A stretch of 64,000 nt of DNA from Phytophthora hibernalis (lineage: Eukaryota > Oomycota > Peronosporomycetes > Peronosporales > Peronosporaceae): the NCBI GenBank assembly GCA_012656075.1, contig JAAKBF010000207.1, positions 310,001 to 374,000 of the forward strand, written 5' to 3'. Below, one piece after another: positions 57,889 to 64,000 of this stretch. The translations under genes were made by a program, and so were the position numbers. The notes under the pieces are model-generated. The model was given only the letters and a program-made list of their open reading frames with translations, was not told the origin of the DNA and did no database searches. Within the stretch, counting starts at the first letter, position 1. Every line of letters starts with the position of its first letter.

Positions 57889-57951
57889 AATTCTGAACCC
57901 CCTATTAGGAATCCTAATAGAATCAATATTCTAATAGGGGGTTTCAGAATT
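57889..57951. repeat. Hairpin 1 upstream of FKBP gene
   Basis: Arms aattctgaaccccctattag (57889-57908) and its complement (57931-57951, one extra t) enclose a smaller palindrome of ctattag/ctaatag. Perfect apart from one bulge. Confidence 0.9.
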
Positions 57952-57960
57952 ACAAAATCA

Positions 57961-58015
57961 ATTGACACCGAAGTGGGGGAATCCTAATTTAGGATGCCCC
58001 CACTTCGGTGTCAAT
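57961..58015. repeat. Hairpin 2 upstream of FKBP gene
   Basis: Perfect 19-bp arms (57961-57979 and 57997-58015) with an inner atccta/taggat pair in the loop. Ends 161 bp before the FKBP start codon. Confidence 0.95.
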
Positions 58016-58176
58016 TTGGGGTGGGGCGCGTTACCGTATTTCCCCAAGTTGCAACCCTGTCACGCTTTGAAGCTTGAGTTCCAAATGAGTTGCTGAAAAG
58101 GGGGCCTCTTTAGTGCAATTTACAGTTTTGGTATCCAGCCAAACAGGGGAGATCAAGAGCAAGGAACAGCAGCAGC

Positions 58177-58620
58177 ATGGGCGTGACCAAGGAGCTCATC
58201 GCGGAAGGAAACGGCGCGACGCCCGCCAAGGGAACCTCCGTGACAGTGCACTGTACGGGCTTCGGCAAAGACCGCGACTTGGCGCAAAAGTTCTGGAGCA
58301 CGAAGGACCCGGGCCAGACGCCCTTCACGTTCAAAGTGGGGCTCGGCCAGGTGATCAAGGGCTGGGACGAAGGCGTGTTGGGCATGAAGCTGGGTGAGAA
58401 GGCGCGACTCATGTGCACACCCGACTACGCGTACGGGGCTGGCGGCTTCCCGGCGTGGGGATATCCTTTTCTACCATCTTTTTGCATTTTGTGCTAAGAT
58501 TCTATGATGGCGTAGTGTATCGTTTCCTTCAGTTGGCTGGTTTCCTTAACTGTGATGTTGTGTACGATTCAGCCCAACTCGACGCTCATTTTCGAGATCG
58601 AAGTGCTCAAGATCGAGTAG
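58177..58620 (+). CDS. FKBP-type peptidyl-prolyl isomerase
   Basis: Two exons (58177-58460 and 58566-58620) give 112 residues, the size of a single-domain FKBP12-like protein. FKBPs catalyse cis-trans isomerisation of prolyl bonds in the cytosol and bind FK506 or rapamycin. Seen motifs: GTSVTVHCTGFG, TPFTFKVGLGQVIKGWDEGV (pocket Trp), LGEKARLMCTPDYAYGAGG (Tyr) and NSTLIFEIEVLKIE (Phe). The FDSS loop is FWST, so the Asp that helps bind ligand is absent, and the YTG Tyr is Cys. The 105-nt intron has no GT-AG; its ends and branch site fit a U12-type AT-AC intron (separate entry). No signal peptide. Start chosen as the first ATG, 8 residues before the first conserved strand. Confidence 0.92.
58461..58565 (+). 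other. U12-type AT-AC intron of the FKBP gene
   Basis: The 5' splice site is ATATCCTTTT, the U12 consensus. TTCCTTAAC, the U12 branch-site consensus, is at 58542-58550, and the intron ends in AC at 58565, 15 nt later. Joining 58460 to 58566 gives GFPAWG-IQPNSTL in perfect FKBP register. No GT-AG pair restores the frame as well. Confidence 0.9.
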
Positions 58621-59243
58621 GATGGTGACGCGTTGAAAATAGTTTCAAGCTTCGAGGACATGAGAACTAATGACAAGACAACCCGGCAAGGGTTGCAGAC
58701 AGAGTAAACACTATTGTTGGGTTGTCTCTTTTAATTTACGCTTGCACAGAAAAAGGTGTGTCGGAATTGGCTCCCAACGAGCCAAGGGTTACAGCGCCAT
58801 CAGACTCACACATCTTCATTGGACCCACGAAATTTGGAATTGGAATGAGGAAAAAGGTTGGTTTGAATTCCTAGCGCGGAAAAGCGCTACATTCATTGGA
58901 TTGGCTTTGTTTACTCACGACTCGCACAAGCATCAGCATCAAGCAATAATAAAAGCAGGACGCTACCAATGGAGCCAACTCCCATATCTGGTAGAGCCAC
59001 TGAAGGTCGGCATGCGCTTCAGTAAAATCGACCACGGCGCGGTCGCGTAACAACAACGCCACCGCTCACGACACGCCCGCCCGCAACGACAGCCTCATCG
59101 TCAACGTTCACACCAGCTTCGCCGTCTGCTAACTCATTGTCGAGGCCTCGCAGCGCTGCAGTGGAGATTATTCGGCAAATACGTCAGCTACAGAAGTATG
59201 CTCTCCCTTCTGACCTATCAATGTCACCTACCTCGGTAGCCAC
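58621..59243. other. No gene recognised
   Basis: A plus-strand open frame (58670-59050) exists but shows no motif. It may be the 3' side of the FKBP gene and spacer. Confidence 0.4.
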
Positions 59244-59495
59244 CTACACCGCCGGCACCACCAAGTCCTCCGAGTCCCCCGACCCCCCGAGTCCTCCGAG
59301 TCCTCCGACCCCCAGGCCTCCAAGTCCACCCACGTCTCCAGCGTCACCAATATCATCGTCATTTCCTCCGAGGTCACCACCTCCGTCGAGCTCATCCGGT
59401 CCAGCCAATGCTCGCTCACCGATAACCTTCGGTACATGCGTTGCCAGAGACACCGCAAACAGGAGCGAAGCGAGATAATAGTAGAAGACCTTCAT
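59244..59495 (-). CDS. Small secreted Gly/Asp-rich protein
   Basis: ATG at 59495 opens MKVFYYYLASLLFAVSLATH, a clear signal peptide (short basic start, hydrophobic core, SLA before a likely cleavage). The mature part is almost only Gly, Leu, Asp and Val in GGLGG/GGNDDD runs, ending at 83 residues. Gly-rich secreted proteins are often wall-associated, but that is inference. The opposite strand has an open Pro/Ser-rich frame with PPSPPSPP runs, a direct consequence of the Gly codons; the signal peptide makes the minus strand the better choice. No RxLR or crinkler motif is visible. Confidence 0.55.
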   Translation of the reverse strand: MKVFYYYLASLLFAVSLATHVPKVIGERALAGPDELDGGGDLGGNDDDIGDAGDVGGLGGLGVGGLGGLGGSGDSEDLVVPAV

Positions 59496-59739
59496 GCTCC
59501 TAGCTCGATTGTAGTGGGGCTGCTGCGACGTCCGGGAGATTTGAGAGTGAGGCTCGACAAATTTGGTTTTCGATCCGCCAGTTAGCCACTTGCGAGTTTG
59601 AAGCGCTGCCCCTTCCCAATCGATGTGTGGCTAAACTGCAAGACAACAAAGTGCGTACGCATCTCGAAGAATTCAGAGAATGGCGACCTCATTGAACTGA
59701 CAAATGCGAGAAAAAACGGTGGTGTTTCGTCTTAGTGAA

Positions 59740-62265
59740 CTAAAGGCTTCGAAGTTGTCGCTCCACGCTTTTTATCTGCACACGATATTATCATCGAGAC
59801 CATTTTACAGCGCACAAGTCTTAACGTTACCTTTTCATCCCAGGCGGCGATTTCTGCTTGGAATTTGGACTCTTCCGGAGCATATTGCTGCTGAAAGCCG
59901 AGTTCCTGGCTACGAAACTCCAGCTCGATGCGTGTTTGCGTAGCATCATCCCTCGCATTGGCTTCGCAGATATCCTGAGCATATTTCGTTCCATGCTAAA
60001 CATACAAGAGTGAATTCGATGGTAAACCTCCCACGCCTTAGAAAGATTGAGGTTGTACGATTCGTACAGTACGAACCTTGATGCCATCATCTAACATCTG
60101 GCTCAAGGTTTCGGCTTCACCAAGCTCTGAGGCCAATTTTTCTCCTTCCTTGAACAGTTTGTCCCTCTGACGACCAAGCTTTGTTTGCGCCTTGATGATG
60201 CTCTTGTTCTTGCGCTGGTGCTCTCCATATTCAGCCTGAACGTTCTCATTATTTGTTTTGGAATCGCTCAGGGACGCGCGTAAGCTCTTGCTTCGCTCCT
60301 CTTGCTCCTCAATATCTTTAGCAAGGGAAGCGATTTCACAGTCTAACCCTTCCGCTGTGTCCTTTGCTGCAACGATCTTGGTGCCGAGGTCTTCCAATGC
60401 TGTGTTCAGCTGCACAAATACTTAGCAACACTCCTGAGATCAGCTGAGAACACGATATACTTACTTGAGTGTGATCTGCCTGTAACAGCTTAAGTAGATT
60501 CTGCACACAAAGTCAAGCAGTTAGATGGAAACTTGCAAATACTAATGATCTTCAATCCAAACCTGCTTCTCTTCCAGCTTTTTCTGAACGGCTTGCGCGC
60601 TATCGCGCTTCGCAGCCAGGTCTTCTGCAAGACGTATCGTGTCAAACTTTCCTTCAACCGCGCGCAAGCCAGAATTTTTTCGATAGCTCAGATACGGCAC
60701 TCTGCCCAGCACACCCCAATGTTAATAATAGTGGTAATTACTCGAACGCGATCAACGATTCCAACCTCAGTAGCAACTAGTTGCTCATTGCGCATGTTTA
60801 ATCTGACAAAACAACGTCACATTAGTACTTCAAAGTTCCAAGCTAGCCACAATAAACGTACATACCTTTGTTCTAGCTCCTCACGCTTGACACCGTGGAA
60901 ATCGATTGCAGACAGTGCGTCTTCGTTTGTCATTTGGCCCCGTTCGAGCTCTACTCGTTGGTTGCAGAGTATCAGCTGCGTCAGCGTTCCGTCTAGAACA
61001 CAACTAAACATAATCTAGGCTTACCAGAAGTGATGAACGCAGTCCTGCGCTTTAGCGATCTAATCTCGTTCTTAGTCTTGAGTCGAAACTTTCTGCGCTT
61101 GGCTTTCAACTTCCTCTCGACCTTTCCTGTGACGATCACGGCCAAATTCTTTAGCAATAACAAGCTCATTTTATTGTATCGAAGAGTATCGGAGTTACCG
61201 TTTTTTTGATAACGCCGAGAGTATCTTCACGTAGGCGGTGAAACAGAACCGCACTTTCCCTTTCCTTGAGATAGACGGAGTCACGAAGCTTGTGAGCCTC
61301 TTGCTCGCACTCCAACACTTCGAGTTCGAGCTTTCCCCTTCGCTCAAGGAGCTGCCTCGCCTCTTCTTGCATCTGTGCGATAATCTGCTGCGTGTATCGA
61401 ATTTTTGCACAAAGCTTCTGGCGAGTAGCGCGCTGCTCTATCGGCTCGGAGCACTCGTTTAAGGTAGCATTGGCTGTCACAAACAATACTCAGCCGAGTC
61501 AGAAACACTCTCAGTCCTGAATGCCCCACAACGAGCAAACCATTTTGTGTCTCGCTCTCCACGGAGTCATTCTGCGACGATAGCTTCTCCAGATGTGTAG
61601 TAGCTTCGAGAATGTGGTGCCTCAAGCTGAACATGGCAGCGCGCTGCTGTTGAAACCTGGAACGAAGCACTTGCACTTCACTCACGCTGCAGCACAGCAT
61701 CTACAGCTTCCAGTAGTCATGCAACATGCAGACGTGTATAATACTTTGAGCACCAGTTACCTCGAAATTGTCCGTGCTTCGCCTCGGCAACTGCGTATTT
61801 CCCAATGTAGAAGCCAAGACTCAGACACACGCCACAACAACATATCGAGAACTCCAGTCCTACCGGGTTGTTTCTCTTCGAGGATCTTGAGCTCGTTCGT
61901 GTCCTCCACCATTTCTTTCTTCAAATTCTTGTAGCGTTCATGTTCCTGGGCGACCAACTCCTGCACATTGTATCGCCCTGTGCATTAGACGGCCTGGTTG
62001 CACTCAGTTCAGGCGCTTTCCACTCACCTTAAAGTGTTTAATGCGAGCGTTGACCGCCGCGACGTTGCGCTCGTTCAGTTTGATGTTCTCCATTAGCCCC
62101 ATCTCCGCGTGCATCATCTCCACTACCGCCGCAACAGATACGTTAATACACTACGTGGAGGCGCTGGGATGACGACAGACTCACAGATGTACTTGCGCAG
62201 CTCGCCGATCTCGTCCCCCTAAGCTCTGACTTGGCGTTCGCATCATCTGCACATAGCTTTTCCAT
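59740..62265 (-). CDS. Long coiled-coil protein, 14 exons (axonemal type suspected)
   Basis: Exons on the minus strand: 62265-62185, 62122-62028, 61960-61864, 61790-61761, 61675-61541, 61473-61199, 61148-61025, 60992-60866, 60802-60766, 60646-60563, 60500-60465, 60409-60077, 59995-59831, 59775-59740. All introns are GT-AG and all phases agree; the sum is 1655 nt, one short of 552 codons. The missing base is likely in the C-run at 62215-62219. The product (about 551 residues) is nearly all heptad-like helix: MEKLCADDANAKSEL, ERYKNLKKEMVEDTNELKIL, ARQLLERRGKLELEVLECEQ, KLFKEGEKLASELGEAETLS, and the end KIKSVERQLRSL. No exact family is assigned. The divergent DRC5-like neighbour suggests a flagellar role. 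The exon at 60563-60646 has a weak 3' splice site. Confidence 0.7.
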
Positions 62266-62470
62266 CTTTCCCCTCTTGTTACCGCCTGCGCACTTGAGTG
62301 CGGAACGCGAAATGGATGCGGAATCAAAGGAAACACTCGGACCATCACTCTGTGATTAGGTTGAAGTCGCCTTATTCGATTTTCAGCTGCCTATTTCGAG
62401 TCTCCGATGGGAAGAGTCGCCGGCCAACACATAAAGCGAGAGGCACAGCTGTGGAAGCAGCGTATACACC
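62266..62470. promoter_or_regulatory. Shared divergent promoter interval
   Basis: Only 205 bp separate the start codons of the coiled-coil gene (minus) and the DRC5-like gene (plus). No TATA box or known regulatory motif was identified by eye, but the spacing implies shared control. Confidence 0.5.
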
Positions 62471-63744
62471 ATGGTTTCGGCATCTACCGTCGGCGCAACG
62501 ACCAACGTGTGTGCTTTGTCAGACCAGGTGAAGAAGTACCGCACTCGGGTTGTCCAGAATGTCCAGGCAGCAGACAGCGATACCAAGAATGGCGCTTCAG
62601 CGACTGCCATCCCGTCCCTGCTGCTCATGTGCCTCAAGATCATCTCCGACCGCTTCCGCCTGCAGCCCAAGGCGCAGAATGTACCCGCCAGTTCCTCCCG
62701 GAGGTCATGGCGCGACTGCCATTGGACCTCGACGTGTGCGTGACGGCGCCCAACGTGACGGACGAGAACTACTGGAAGCGTTGCTGCCTCAGCCAAACGC
62801 AGTGGAAGAACACGCAGATTGCAGACCATGGACTCACGTGGAAGCAGCTCTTCCTCGAGAAATACCTGCAGGACCTAATTGAGGACTTTGATCTGTCCAG
62901 TGACGATCATGACCATTTGATGGCCGTCGTTAAAGCTTCGAGCGAGTACATCTTCACCCTAGAGATCGACCAACTGCTGTCGCATCTGGATTTGAACGAG
63001 ATTTGTGTACAGCTGCGCAACTTGACCAGGCTCCGTGTGACCTACGGCGTCAAGCAGATCGGGATGAGGTACGAGCGTATGCTGTTTGGCATGAAGATCT
63101 CCGACGCGACGAACCTTTCGCACATCATCAAAGCGTCGAACACGCTAACAACGCTGTGGCTTCCTAGCAACCTTTTGGACGACGACCTGCTGCGGATGCT
63201 GATGACAGGGCTTGTGAAGAGCACCAGCATCACATCACTCGATTTCTCGCACAACAAGCTCACAAATCATGGCGCGAGGTTGCTGTCCAAGCTTCTCGGA
63301 CCCGAAAGCGTGATAACTACCCTGAAACTCTGCGACAACCAAATTCATGCGGAAGGCGGACGCTACCTCAGCCGCGGGCTCAAATACAACACCAGTCTCG
63401 TCGAACTTGACCTCCGGCTGAACCGCCTTACCGACGACGGAGGACGCATGCTTCTGGAAGGCCTCGTGGGGCACACCTCTCTGACAAACTTAAATTTATG
63501 CAGCAACATGCTAGGCAGGGAAAGTGCCGAGGCGCTGGCTGAGATTCTTGGCGACTCGTTCACGGCCCTTCGATCCGTGGACTTGAGCGGCAATGCGTTG
63601 ACTGAAAGTGACGGCGACATACTGCTGCAGGGTTTACAGCAGAATAACACAGTTGTTGCGCTGGACCTGCGCCAAAACGCGCAGATTCCGCTGACGCCGA
63701 GTGCATCACGAAGATCGCACAAAAATACGGCAGAACGAGGTTAA
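62471..63744 (+). CDS. Dynein regulatory complex subunit 5-like LRR protein (TCTE1 family)
   Basis: The nexin-dynein regulatory complex links axonemal doublets and controls dynein; DRC5/TCTE1 is its LRR subunit. The start is ATG 62471 (MVSASTVGATTNVCALSDQV). The N-terminal part has SLLLMCLKIISDRFRLQPKA, LPEVMARLPLDLDVCVTAPN and DENYWKRCC, the block I associate with TCTE1. From 63110 about six RI-type LRRs of about 28 residues follow (ITSLDFSHNKLTNHGARLL, LVELDLRLNRLTDDGGRMLL, LRSVDLSGNALTESDGDILL). A one-base deletion near 62681-62685 must be crossed. A second near 63690 would give the end AECITKIAQKYGRTRLI (stop 63747-63749) instead of the Ser/Arg end in the given frame. It is divergent from the coiled-coil gene. 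Confidence 0.8.
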
Positions 63745-63842
63745 TATGAAGACGTCTTCTACCGCACCAGAAGGCAATGACAGCTCGTAAGTCACTTGAG
63801 ACTCCTTCTTTGCAAAATACATTCGAAGAGCGAATCTTTGAA

Positions 63843-64000
63843 TTAGTCGTCGCTCTCTGCTTGCCGTGACACCAGCAGCGCATGCGATAAAGAAATGTAG
63901 ACGACTCTATCCGTGGCTGCTTCTGCTACTTCTTCGGCCTTCTCTTGAGCATCTCCACAATTACGCCGCACACAAGCGAACATGAGCTGTTTCTTCACCA
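63843..64000 (-). CDS. Possible C-terminal end of an unknown gene, cut by right edge
   Basis: A minus-strand frame is open from the window edge to TAA at 63843-63845, reading KKQLMFACVRRNCGDAQEKA, EEVAEAATDRVVYISLSHAL and a polar end. It is tail-to-tail with the DRC5-like gene. At about 50 residues it is too short to identify and could be chance. Confidence 0.3.
   Translation of the reverse strand, partial: VKKQLMFACVRRNCGDAQEKAEEVAEAATDRVVYISLSHALLVSRQAESDD

Noticed and set aside
59137..59478. Plus-strand Pro/Ser-rich protein with PPSPP repeats
   Set aside because: It is the mirror of Gly codons on the minus strand, where a signal peptide and ATG are present.
1..64000. RxLR or crinkler effector genes
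   Set aside because: Signal-peptide-like starts were looked for; only 59495 qualified, and it has no RxLR, LFLAK or EER motif.

Overview
The window looks like nuclear DNA of a flagellated eukaryotic microbe, most likely an oomycete (stramenopile). This is an inference from three things seen in the sequence: compact genes with short introns, axonemal-type genes at the right end, and a TE mix (gypsy with and without a chromodomain, copia, LINE, Helitron, PIF/Harbinger, hAT, pogo-like) of a kind known from Phytophthora and Pythium relatives. No rRNA, tRNA or CRISPR array was recognised.

Layout. 1-6.1 kb: a decayed LINE on the minus strand. 6.8-8.8 kb: a two-gene PIF/Harbinger transposon. 9.4-14.3 kb: a plus-strand gypsy remnant lacking the core of its reverse transcriptase. 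14.3-20.5 kb: a minus-strand gypsy element with LTR and primer-binding site. 22.3-27.6 kb: a rearranged copia element flanked by inverted 257-bp LTRs. 27.6-35 kb: mixed TE debris, including a strong inverted repeat near 32.0 kb. About 35.9-43.2 kb: an autonomous-type Helitron, itself interrupted by an 898-bp hAT-like MITE, followed head-to-tail by a short Helitron sitting in a pogo-like transposase. 51.1-55.0 kb: LINE and chromovirus pieces.

Genes that look cellular begin at 44.4 kb: four paralogous four-finger C2H2 proteins in 5.5 kb (orientation + - + +), then a small C2HC zinc-finger protein (55.1 kb), an FKBP-type prolyl isomerase with what reads as a U12-type AT-AC intron (58.2 kb), a small secreted Gly-rich protein (59.4 kb), and a divergent pair made of a 14-exon coiled-coil gene (59.7-62.3 kb) and a TCTE1/DRC5-like axonemal LRR gene (62.5-63.7 kb).

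Almost every multi-domain gene, including ones expected to be functional, carries a single-base frameshift, several of them in homopolymers. That argues for residual assembly indels, so 'pseudogene' calls outside the obviously decayed TEs should be treated with caution. The strongest biological points are the AT-AC intron, the base-precise Helitron tandem junction, the MITE with target duplication, and the zinc-finger cluster with a shared C-terminal motif.
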